DNA of 23,575 nt from 66-474 sp050738155 (lineage in GTDB: Bacteria; Pseudomonadota; Gammaproteobacteria; Xanthomonadales; Rhodanobacteraceae), in NCBI GenBank assembly GCA_050738155.1, contig JBOHYW010000040.1, positions 1 through 23,575 on the forward strand, given 5' to 3'. The notes beneath the pieces were generated by a model. It was not told the origin of the DNA and did no database searches. It saw nothing but the letters and a program-made list of their open reading frames with translations. Shown piece after piece: positions 1 to 6,740 of the stretch. A program made the position numbers and the translations under genes. The first letter of the stretch is position 1. Every line of letters starts with the position of its first letter.

Positions 1-1139
1 GGTATGGCTTGTGCGGTATTGGCCGCGACGGTGGGATCCGCTCCGCCACCGGCAGGCGTCGCCGATTGCAATTGAGGCGCTACGGGAATGCTGGTGACTG
101 TCCGGGCCTGGCGATCGGAAGCCGGCGCGCTCGCCGCTGGTGCTGCCGTGGCCGGGGTGGCCGAGGTGGCGACGGCAATCGACTTGTCCTGATTGCTGTT
201 GCTGAAGTAGCGCCTCGGCATGCCGCGATCGCTCAGCACCACGATGGCGATGCGGCGATTCTTGTTGCGGCCTTCCGACGTGGCGTTGCTCGCGACCGGG
301 TGGTATTGGCCCCAACCGAAGATGCCGATGCGTTCGGGGTCGACGCCGTGGCCGCTGAACAGGCGCGCCACGCTGCCGGCACGCGCCGCCGAAAGTTCCC
401 AGTTCGAAGGGAATTTGAAGGTGTCGATCGGGCGGTTGTCGGTATAGCCCTCGATCCGGATCGGATTGGGGAAGCGCGCCAGCACGCTGGCGACGCCGTC
501 CAGCACCTTGCGCGCGGGGTCGGCAAGTTTCGCCACCGCGCTGGGGAACAAGACGTCGGTGCGGATTTCGATCTCCAGCCACAGTTTGGTCTGGCGGATC
601 ACGACTTGCCCGCTGTCGACCCACGGCTGCAAGGCCTTGGCGACTTCCTTCGAGATGGCGCTGAGGCTTGCCATTTCGGCGCCGTTGTCGGCCCCCGCTT
701 GCGTGCCGCCATCAGATCCAGCGCCGGAGCCACCGCTGGCGGATCCAGGTTTGTTGCCGACGCCAGGAATCGGATTGGCCATCTGCGTGCTGCTGCCGGG
801 GCTGGGTTCGCTGGCGGCACCTTCATGGCCGGGCAGCGGCAGCCGCCGCGGCGGTACTGGTACGGGAATGATCGCGATCGGGGTGGCGTTGGCCGCGCGC
901 GCCTTGTCGGGCAGCGGTACCTGGCGCGCCGGTGATGCCGGCGACACCGGTTCGATCACCTTGCCGGTGCCATTGAAGGCTTGGTTCAAGGCTTCGGCCA
1001 GCACCCGATATTTGGAAATGTTGATCTGCGACAGCGAATACATCACCACGAAGAACGCCAGCAGCAACGTCAGCAGGTCGGCGTAGGGCACCGCCCACGC
1101 CTCGTGGTTGGCGTGTTCTTCCTCGTGCCGCTTCCTCAT
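1..1139 (-). CDS. motD: MotD, MotB-family stator protein with OmpA-like peptidoglycan-binding domain (3' end cut by window)
   Basis: This is the peptidoglycan-anchored subunit of the ion-driven flagellar stator, partner of MotC in the inner membrane. The 379 visible codons contain no stop, so the gene runs off the left edge. Residues 18-36 form the single membrane helix with the PYAD motif. D21 corresponds to the ion-carrying Asp of MotB proteins. Residues about 60-155 are a Pro/Gly/Ser-rich linker. Residues about 187-302 are an OmpA-like domain with the motifs EGYTDNRPI (230-238), NWELSAARA and GWGQ, and NRRI at 294-297. After it comes an Ala/Pro/Ser-rich tail of more than 70 residues. The ATG overlaps the motC stop in an ATGA junction, so the pair is translationally coupled. 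The assignment to MotD rather than MotB rests on the position after cheA-motC, as in Pseudomonas. Family membership is near certain, the D label slightly less so. Confidence 0.93.
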   Translation of the reverse strand, partial: MRKRHEEEHANHEAWAVPYADLLTLLLAFFVVMYSLSQINISKYRVLAEALNQAFNGTGKVIEPVSPASPARQVPLPDKARAANATPIAIIPVPVPPRRLPLPGHEGAASEPSPGSSTQMANPIPGVGNKPGSASGGSGAGSDGGTQAGADNGAEMASLSAISKEVAKALQPWVDSGQVVIRQTKLWLEIEIRTDVLFPSAVAKLADPARKVLDGVASVLARFPNPIRIEGYTDNRPIDTFKFPSNWELSAARAGSVARLFSGHGVDPERIGIFGWGQYHPVASNATSEGRNKNRRIAIVVLSDRGMPRRYFSNSNQDKSIAVATSATPATAAPAASAPASDRQARTVTSIPVAPQLQSATPAGGGADPTVAANTAQAI

Positions 1140-1876
1140 GGCAGGAAGCCCTGCAGCTTGTTTTCGATGTGGCGCGGGTTGTCGCCCTGCGCGATCGAGA
1201 CCAGCCCCTCGACCAGCAGCTCGCCAAGCTGGCTGCGGCTGCGGGTGATGCTTTTGATCTTGTTCGACATCGGCGTCATGAACAGGTACGCCGTGGCGAT
1301 GCCGTAAATGGTGGCCACGAATGCGGCGGCGATGCCTTCGCCCAACTTGCTGGGATCAGCCAGGTTCTGCATCACGGCGATCAGTCCCATGACCGCACCC
1401 AGAATTCCCATGGTGGGCGAATAGACGCCGGCATTTTCGAACATCTTGGCCGCGTCCATGTCGGTGTGTTCGCGGGTGCTGATTTCCACTTCCAGCACGC
1501 TGCGGATGACCTCCGGTTCGGTACCGTCGACCAGCAGTTGCAAACCCTTTTTCATCAACGGGTCGGACTCGGACTCTATGCTGGGCTCCAACCCGAGCAG
1601 ACCCTGGCGACGCGAGATTTCGCTCCAGCCGACGATGCGGCTGATGAGGTCGGGCGCGTGCACGTGCGGCGGCCTGAATACCCAGCGCACGATCGACAGC
1701 GCGCGCCGCACGGTCGGCATGGGCGTATGCAGCATCACCGCGGCGGCGGTGCCCCCGAACACGATGATGAAGGCCGCGAGGTTCCACAGCGACAAAATGC
1801 TGCTGCCGTGCAGCATGGTGCCGGCGGCCAGCATCAACAGCGCAAGCACGACACCGATGAGACTCAGCAGATCCAC
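1136..1876 (-). CDS. motC: MotC, MotA-family proton-channel stator protein
   Basis: The product is the four-helix stator subunit that pushes on FliG. The chosen start is a GTG two bases after the cheA TGA, preceded by GAGG nine bases upstream. It gives 246 residues, the usual length for MotC. The frame stays open well upstream inside cheA, but that extension does not resemble a MotA protein. Membrane helices lie at about 2-22, 29-50, 150-170 and 181-200. The conserved block YSPTMGILGAVMGLI (152-166) carries the Pro (P154) that couples ion flow to movement in MotA. The cytoplasmic segment 60-145 is rich in charged residues, including an acidic ESESDP stretch at 101-106. The last codons overlap motD by four bases. 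Confidence 0.94.
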   Translation of the reverse strand: MDLLSLIGVVLALLMLAAGTMLHGSSILSLWNLAAFIIVFGGTAAAVMLHTPMPTVRRALSIVRWVFRPPHVHAPDLISRIVGWSEISRRQGLLGLEPSIESESDPLMKKGLQLLVDGTEPEVIRSVLEVEISTREHTDMDAAKMFENAGVYSPTMGILGAVMGLIAVMQNLADPSKLGEGIAAAFVATIYGIATAYLFMTPMSNKIKSITRSRSQLGELLVEGLVSIAQGDNPRHIENKLQGFLP

Positions 1877-1878
1877 GA

Positions 1879-4005
1879 TCAGGCCCTCATTCGTAACGGT
1901 GGCGGTAGCGGCGAATCGGCCAACGCCACCAAGTCGAGCACCAGCGCGATGCGGCCATCGCCGGTGATGGTGGCGCCGGCGATCCCCGACAGGTGTTGGA
2001 GATGCGAGCCGAGTGGCTTGATCATGATTTCTTCGCGGCCGAATACTTCGGTTGCCAGCAACCCGAATTGCTGGTGGCCGACGTGCACCACCACCACGTG
2101 CACGCGTGCATCCGCGTCGGTCTCGACTCCCGCCCACGCGGCCAAGTCGCTGAGCGGCAGTGGCCGACCGCGGTGCGCGGCGACCACGCGGCCGTCCAGC
2201 GAGCGCATTTGCGCGCGGTCGAGTTCGAACACTTCGATCACGTTGGCCAATGGCAATGCCAATTGGCGTTCGCCGACCCGCACCATCAGTACCCGCATGA
2301 TCGCCAGCGTCAGCGGAATGCCGATGCGGATGGTGGTGCCGATGCCGGGCGTCGAATCGATGTCGATGGTGCCGCCGAGTGCGGCGACGTTGGTCTTGAC
2401 CACGTCCATGCCGACGCCGCGGCCGGAAATGTCGGAAATTTCGCTGCGGGTGCTGAAGCCCGGCCGAAAGATCAGCGCGAGGCACTCGGCCGGTTCCAGC
2501 AGGCGCGCCTGTTCGGCATTGATGATGCCTTTCTCGATGGCCTTGCGGCGCAGCACGTCCGGGTCCATGCCGCGACCGTCGTCGCTGATGCTGATGAGGA
2601 TGCGTTCGCCTTCCTGACCGGCGCTCAACGTGACCGTGCCCTCAGCCGGCTTGCCGGCTTGCGTGCGCGCGTCGGGGTCTTCCAGCCCGTGATCGACGGC
2701 GTTGCGCAGCAAGTGGATCAACGGGTCGGCCAGTGATTCGACCAGCGTGCGATCGAGGTTGGTGTCTTCGCCGCGTTGCTCCAGCGTGACCTGCTTGCCG
2801 AGCTTGCGGGCGAGGTCGCGGACGATCCGCGGAAAGCGCTGGAACAAACGTCCGATCGGTTGCATGCGCATGCGCAACGCTGCCATCTGCAGGTCGGCAG
2901 CCACGCGGTTGAGATTGTTGACGGCGCGTTCCATTTCGCTGTCGGTGCCGCGCGCGGTCAGATTGGCGAGGCGATTGCGCACCAGCACCAGTTCGCCGGT
3001 GGCGTTGACCAGCGTATCGATGCGCTGGGTATCCACGCGGACGGTAGTTTCGGCGCGGTGTTTCGTCGATTCGGCGGGGGCTGCTTGTGCTTCTTCATGT
3101 ACGGGTGCAACAGCGGCTGATGTTTTTTGCTCGTCATTCCGGCGCAAGCCGGAATCCATTGTGGTTTTGGCTTCAGAAGCAACATGGATCCCGGCTTGCG
3201 CCGGGATGACGTCATGGGGGGTGTTCTCACTGGACGAGAAACTGCCTTCGCTCGCTTCGGCAGCGGAACTTCCGTCGCCCATGCCGGGCACGCCACCCTT
3301 GCCGTAGATGCTGTCCAGCAATGCCTCGAATTCGCTGTCGTCGATCTTGTCGTCGGGCTTCGGGGCAGCGGCGCCGGGTGACTGGCCGTCACCGTGCAAT
3401 TCATCCAGCAGGCGTTCGAATTCGTCGTCGCCGATCGCGTCACCGTCGGCGTTCGTTGCGGGGGCGTCAGCGGGTACTGCACCGCTGCCGGGGTCGCCCA
3501 GCATGGACAGGAATGCGGCCTCGACTTCGTCGGTGGCAGCACTCGCCGCGATCGATGGTTTGCCGGGTGGCGGTGCCGGGGCCGTGGTTGCAGTGGCGTG
3601 TGCGGATACGTTCGCCGGTGTCGCGGGTGCCGCCTGCAGCGCCTGCAACAATGCGGCCGGTGCCGTCGGCACCTCGCCGCCGTCGCGCAGCGCCTGCATC
3701 ATTTCCAGCAGGATGTCCAATACCTGCAACAGGCAATCGAAGTGGGCCGGTTGCAGCAGCACGCGCTGGTTGCGTGCGTCGTTCAGGAGTTCTTCGGCGT
3801 GGTGGCACAACTCGACCATCGGCCGCACCGCCAGGAATCCGGCACCACCCTTGACGGTGTGGAAAGTGCGGAATACCGAGTTCAGCAGTTCGCTGTCGCG
3901 CGGCTGCGCTTCCAGTGCGACCAACTGGTCGCCGAGTGCATCCAGCAACTCCCCGGCCTCGACCAGGAAGGCATCCATTACCTCGTTGTCGATCGCCGTG
4001 GACAT
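1879..4005 (-). CDS. cheA: CheA, chemotaxis histidine kinase
   Basis: This cytoplasmic kinase autophosphorylates and passes phosphate to CheY. The start at 4005 (MSTAIDNEV) puts the Hpt domain at the N-terminus with phospho-acceptor H49 in FHTVKGGAGF. It gives 708 residues, and the longer open frame upstream overlaps cheZ. Residues 110-320 are a long low-complexity linker with no P2 domain I can recognise. The linker has two copies of an acidic DDxEFExLLD motif (193-201, 222-231) and a palindrome-encoded insert (about 265-292). The P3 dimerisation helices lie at about 325-395. The ATP-binding domain lies at about 400-570, with N box HLLRNAVDHG (431-440), DDGRGMD (475-481), GFSTR (516-520) and GRGVGMD (528-534). 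The CheW-like domain lies at about 575-697. It starts 14 bases after cheZ and is followed by the stator genes, so it is probably one transcript. A gapless catalytic core argues that the protein is active. Confidence 0.96.
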   Translation of the reverse strand: MSTAIDNEVMDAFLVEAGELLDALGDQLVALEAQPRDSELLNSVFRTFHTVKGGAGFLAVRPMVELCHHAEELLNDARNQRVLLQPAHFDCLLQVLDILLEMMQALRDGGEVPTAPAALLQALQAAPATPANVSAHATATTAPAPPPGKPSIAASAATDEVEAAFLSMLGDPGSGAVPADAPATNADGDAIGDDEFERLLDELHGDGQSPGAAAPKPDDKIDDSEFEALLDSIYGKGGVPGMGDGSSAAEASEGSFSSSENTPHDVIPAQAGIHVASEAKTTMDSGLRRNDEQKTSAAVAPVHEEAQAAPAESTKHRAETTVRVDTQRIDTLVNATGELVLVRNRLANLTARGTDSEMERAVNNLNRVAADLQMAALRMRMQPIGRLFQRFPRIVRDLARKLGKQVTLEQRGEDTNLDRTLVESLADPLIHLLRNAVDHGLEDPDARTQAGKPAEGTVTLSAGQEGERILISISDDGRGMDPDVLRRKAIEKGIINAEQARLLEPAECLALIFRPGFSTRSEISDISGRGVGMDVVKTNVAALGGTIDIDSTPGIGTTIRIGIPLTLAIMRVLMVRVGERQLALPLANVIEVFELDRAQMRSLDGRVVAAHRGRPLPLSDLAAWAGVETDADARVHVVVVHVGHQQFGLLATEVFGREEIMIKPLGSHLQHLSGIAGATITGDGRIALVLDLVALADSPLPPPLRMRA
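3132..3211. repeat. Palindromic REP-like (dRS3-like) element inside cheA
   Basis: Two 28-base arms (3132-3159 and 3184-3211) are inverted copies matching at 26 of 28 positions, separated by 24 bases. Each arm is itself palindromic around CCGGCGCAAGCCGG, with CGTCAT at the outer edges. The core resembles the ATTCC-N-GGAAT repeats known as dRS3 in Neisseria, and a relative lies at 10672-10701. It is read in frame as part of the CheA linker, giving residues about 265-292 (VIPAQAGIH then MDSGLRRND). The element name is an analogy. The palindrome is seen directly. Confidence 0.85.
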
Positions 4006-4019
4006 GCCGGCATCAGGCC

Positions 4020-4661
4020 CTAAAACCCGAAGTCTGAAAGCAGGCGGTCGACTTCGTCCTGGGTCGACAGCGACTGGCTGGGTATCGTGTTTGCCGCCTG
4101 CGTGCCGCTGATGGTTCCGGTCAGGCGCACCAGTTCCAGCAGTGCCGTCTCGACCGTGTCGATGAAGTGGGTGACTTGCTGCAGCCGCTGGCCGGACAAA
4201 TCCTGCCACGACTGCGTTTCGACCAGCCGGGTAAGGTCGTTCAGGCAGATCTGGGCGAAGTCTTCGGCGTGATGTGCGAGCTCGAGTGCCGCGGCCGGAT
4301 TGGCGACGCCGCTGATCGTCACCGCGCGGGCCTCGTCGCGTACCCGCGCTGCACGCGGACGCAGGCGTTCGGCCATGGCCAGGTTTTCGTGCGCGGCGTT
4401 GGCGCTCATCTCCTGCGCTTCGCGCAGGCGCTCGCGCGCATCCGGTGCGGACGACGAGGGTTCGGCGTCGCGGGTCAGCCGCGCCACCGACTCGTGCAGG
4501 TCGCGCGTCAGATGCCCGAGCGAGCGGAACAGGTTCTGCTGGCGGCGCGCGAACAGTGCATCCAGCGATGCCTCGAAGGCTTCGCTGTCGCGCGTTTCGA
4601 GCAGCGTGCGCAGCTCGGGAGGCAGGGCGTTGAAATCGATGTCTGTGGAATGTGTGGTCAT
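4020..4661 (-). CDS. cheZ: CheZ, phosphatase of phosphorylated CheY
   Basis: The product speeds loss of phosphate from CheY-P. It has 213 residues, about the usual family length, and is predicted to be largely helical, as expected for the long hairpin of CheZ. The catalytic motif reads QDLSGQ (153-158), and Q158 corresponds to the catalytic Gln of E. coli CheZ. The C-terminal peptide QDEVDRLLSDFGF (201-213) is the CheY-P-binding tail, very like the E. coli tail that ends in LGF. The gene begins eight bases after the cheY stop and ends 14 bases before cheA, so the three are probably co-transcribed. CheZ is characteristic of gamma- and betaproteobacteria, which fits the rest of the window. Confidence 0.96.
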   Translation of the reverse strand: MTTHSTDIDFNALPPELRTLLETRDSEAFEASLDALFARRQQNLFRSLGHLTRDLHESVARLTRDAEPSSSAPDARERLREAQEMSANAAHENLAMAERLRPRAARVRDEARAVTISGVANPAAALELAHHAEDFAQICLNDLTRLVETQSWQDLSGQRLQQVTHFIDTVETALLELVRLTGTISGTQAANTIPSQSLSTQDEVDRLLSDFGF

Positions 4662-4669
4662 GTCGAAAG

Positions 4670-5068
4670 TCAGCCGGCTGCGACCAACCGCTCGAAGATG
4701 CGGTCGATCTTTTCCTTGAGGGTGACGGCGGTGAACGGCTTGACGATGTAGCCATTCACGCCGGCTTGCGCGGCCGCGATGATCTGCTCACGGCTGTTCT
4801 CGGCGGTGACCATCAGCACCGGCAGCGATTTCAGCGCGTCGTCCGCGCGGATCGACCGCAGCAGGTCGATGCCGGTCATGCCCGGCATGTTCCAATCGGT
4901 GACCACGAAGTCGATGGGTTGTGCACGCAGTACCGCCAGCGCGCTGTTGCCGTCGTCGGCCTCGGAGATGTTGGCGCCGGTGAAGCCCAACTCGCCCAGC
5001 AGGTTGCGGATGATGCGACGCATGGTGGAAAAATCGTCCACCACCAGGATTTTCATGTTCTTGTCCAC
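4670..5068 (-). CDS. cheY: CheY, single-domain chemotaxis response regulator
   Basis: CheY-P binds the FliM N-terminus and FliN to change the direction of motor rotation. The 132-residue receiver domain has the acidic pair D11/D12, phospho-acceptor D58 (VVTDWNMPG), T88 (MVTAE) and K110 (YIVKPF), all in the E. coli CheY pattern. DFSTMRR at 12-18 is near-identical to E. coli. I chose the GTG at 5068 because GGGGATA lies just upstream at good spacing. The ATG at 5056, four codons later, has a weaker site but would also give a complete domain. The gene starts 34 bases after fliA, across a short tandem repeat. Confidence 0.96.
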   Translation of the reverse strand: MDKNMKILVVDDFSTMRRIIRNLLGELGFTGANISEADDGNSALAVLRAQPIDFVVTDWNMPGMTGIDLLRSIRADDALKSLPVLMVTAENSREQIIAAAQAGVNGYIVKPFTAVTLKEKIDRIFERLVAAG

Positions 5069-5078
5069 TAGCTATCCC

Positions 5079-5114
5079 CAGTCTTGATTCGCTGACCAGT
5101 CTTCATTCGTTGAC
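5079..5114. repeat. Tandem 18-base duplication over the fliA 3' end
   Basis: Bases 5079-5096 and 5097-5114 are adjacent direct copies matching at 16 of 18 positions. On the minus strand the first copy holds the last fliA codons and the TGA stop. In the second copy the stop has become TCA, and the copy lies in the leader of cheY. It looks like a local slip duplication of the gene end. Confidence 0.85.
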
Positions 5115-5834
5115 GCGCCAGCCGTCCAGGCGTGCGCGCAATCTCACTACGGCCTGTCCGTGGATCTGGCAGACGCGCGACTCGCTGACGCCAAGTACCG
5201 CGCCGATTTCCTTGAGGTTCAACTCCTCGTCGTAGTACAGCGACATCACCATTTTTTCCCGCTCCGGCAAATGCTCGATGGCCCCGGCCAGCGCCTCGCG
5301 CAATCCCGAATCCTCCAGATCTTCGGCCGGGTTGCGGCTGGCGGTATCGGCCACGTCCATGGCCGCAGCTTCCCCGTTGTCCGCGCCGGAGAGGCTCAAT
5401 ACCCGCGCGGTCGCGGCATCGGCCAGGATCTGGTTGTATTCGTTGCTGTCGATGCCGAGGCGCCGCATTACTTCGGCACTGTCGGCGTCGCCGCCGGTTT
5501 CGTACTCCACCTGGCGTGTCGCTTCGGTCAACTCGCGGACCTTGCGGTGCACCGAACGCGGGGTCCAGTCGCTCTTGCGAAGCTCGTCCAGCATCGCGCC
5601 GCGGATGCGGATGCCGGCGAAAGTTTCGAAACTTGCCGCGCGGGTCGGCGTGTAATTTTTAGCAGCCTCCAGCAATCCGATCATTCCCGACTGGATGAGA
5701 TCCTGGACATCGACGCTGGGAGGCAATCGCGCCATCAGGTGATAGGCGATGCGCCGCACCAGCGGCGTGTGCGTGCGGATCAACTCGTCGTCCGACAGGC
5801 GCTGCACCTGCAGGTATTCGGCGCTCGCGTTCAT
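5103..5834 (-). CDS. fliA: FliA, flagellar sigma factor sigma-28
   Basis: This sigma factor directs RNA polymerase to late flagellar and chemotaxis promoters once FlgM is exported. It has 243 residues, the usual length. Region 2 lies at about 15-90 and includes VDVQDLIQSGMIGLLEAAKNY, FETFAGIRIRGAMLDELR and the residues DWTPRSV. Region 3 lies at about 95-150. Region 4 lies at about 185-238, with the helix-turn-helix LNLKEIGAVLGVSESRVCQIH. The ATG at 5834 overlaps the fleN stop (ATGA). The frame runs 26 codons further upstream into fleN, but that stretch is not sigma-like. Position after flhF-fleN matches Pseudomonas and Xanthomonas. Confidence 0.97.
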   Translation of the reverse strand: MNASAEYLQVQRLSDDELIRTHTPLVRRIAYHLMARLPPSVDVQDLIQSGMIGLLEAAKNYTPTRAASFETFAGIRIRGAMLDELRKSDWTPRSVHRKVRELTEATRQVEYETGGDADSAEVMRRLGIDSNEYNQILADAATARVLSLSGADNGEAAAMDVADTASRNPAEDLEDSGLREALAGAIEHLPEREKMVMSLYYDEELNLKEIGAVLGVSESRVCQIHGQAVVRLRARLDGWRVNE

Positions 5835-6721
5835 GCGACTTGCTCCCCGCGGAGCATCCGGCGTTCCGCGAAGAACCCGATCCGGCCGTGCGCTTCGGGC
5901 GACTCTTCCCATTTATCGGCAGCCATCGCCAGTTTCTTGAATGCCAGCGCGGACGGACTGCCCGGCCAGGCCTCGACCACACCCATCTGGCGGCGCACCG
6001 CGCGGCGCAGGTTCTCGTCGTGCGGCACCACGCCGCAGAATTCGAGGTTGACGTCGAGGAAGCGGGTGGTGACGCGCTCGAGTTTTTCGAACAACTGGCG
6101 GCCGTGGGCGGCGTTGCTGACCATGTTGGCCACGACCTTGAACTGGCGCACACCGCATTCGTGTGCCAGTACCTTGATCAGCGCGTAGGCGTCGGTCAGC
6201 GAGGCCGGTTCGTCGCAGGCCACCACCAGCACGTCGTCGGCGGCGGCGGCCATCATCGACACGCTGTTGGAAATGCCGGCGGCGGTGTCCACGATCAGGA
6301 ATTCCGGCGCTTGCGGGTACTCATCGAAAGCGCGGATCACGGCCGCGTATTCCGACTGCGACATTTCCACCATGTGGCGCTTGCCGGAGGTGGCCGGTAC
6401 CACCTTCAACCCGTGCGCGGCGGTGAGCACCAGGTCCTCGATGCCGCAGTCGCCGGCCAGCAGGTGGGCGATGTTGCATTTGGGCGACAGCCCCAGCAGC
6501 ACGTCGACGTTGGCGAGCCCGAGATCGGCATCCAGCAGCAGGGTGTCGTGTCCGGCCATGGCAAGCGCCAGGCCCAGATTGACGGCCACGCAGGATTTGC
6601 CGACCCCGCCCTTGCCGCCGGTGACGGCGATCACCCGTGGCGAACGGCGCCGCGGCGCGGGGACATGAATGTTGTCTTTCAGTTGCTGCATGATGCGATC
6701 GAGACCTTGTGCCTGATTCAT
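5831..6721 (-). CDS. fleN: FleN (FlhG), MinD-like ATPase controlling flagellar number
   Basis: This ParA/MinD-family ATPase restrains the master regulator FleQ and works with FlhF to keep the number of polar flagella low. The start at 6721 (MNQAQGLDRIMQQL) has GGGAG about nine bases upstream and gives 296 residues. Residues 1-15 carry the DRIMQQL motif that in other FlhG proteins stimulates the FlhF GTPase. The deviant Walker A motif GGKGGVGKS is at 35-43, followed by LLLDADLGLANVDVLLGL and the Walker B-like FLIVDTAAGIS. A C-terminal tail of about 30 residues may include the membrane-targeting helix. It lies 19 bases after flhF and overlaps fliA by four bases. Confidence 0.95.
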   Translation of the reverse strand: MNQAQGLDRIMQQLKDNIHVPAPRRRSPRVIAVTGGKGGVGKSCVAVNLGLALAMAGHDTLLLDADLGLANVDVLLGLSPKCNIAHLLAGDCGIEDLVLTAAHGLKVVPATSGKRHMVEMSQSEYAAVIRAFDEYPQAPEFLIVDTAAGISNSVSMMAAAADDVLVVACDEPASLTDAYALIKVLAHECGVRQFKVVANMVSNAAHGRQLFEKLERVTTRFLDVNLEFCGVVPHDENLRRAVRRQMGVVEAWPGSPSALAFKKLAMAADKWEESPEAHGRIGFFAERRMLRGEQVA

Positions 6722-6740
6722 GATGGATAGCTCCCGACGG

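Noticed and set aside
1169..2617. 482-codon plus-strand frame opposite motC and cheA
   Set aside because: It is a GC-rich shadow of MotC and CheA codons with no domain-like features.
3120..3392. Plus-strand peptides such as VIPAQAGIH...GLRRDD
   Set aside because: They come from the palindrome that reads almost the same on both strands; similar spurious peptides arise wherever such repeats occur.
4006..4755. Upstream 5' extension of the cheA frame (to 958 codons)
   Set aside because: The extra 250 codons lie over cheZ and cheY in another frame, and the Hpt domain starts naturally at 4005.
5057..5102. Sigma-28 (FliA) promoter before cheY
   Set aside because: I found no TAAA...GCCGATAA-type sequence in the 34-base gap or in the end of fliA.
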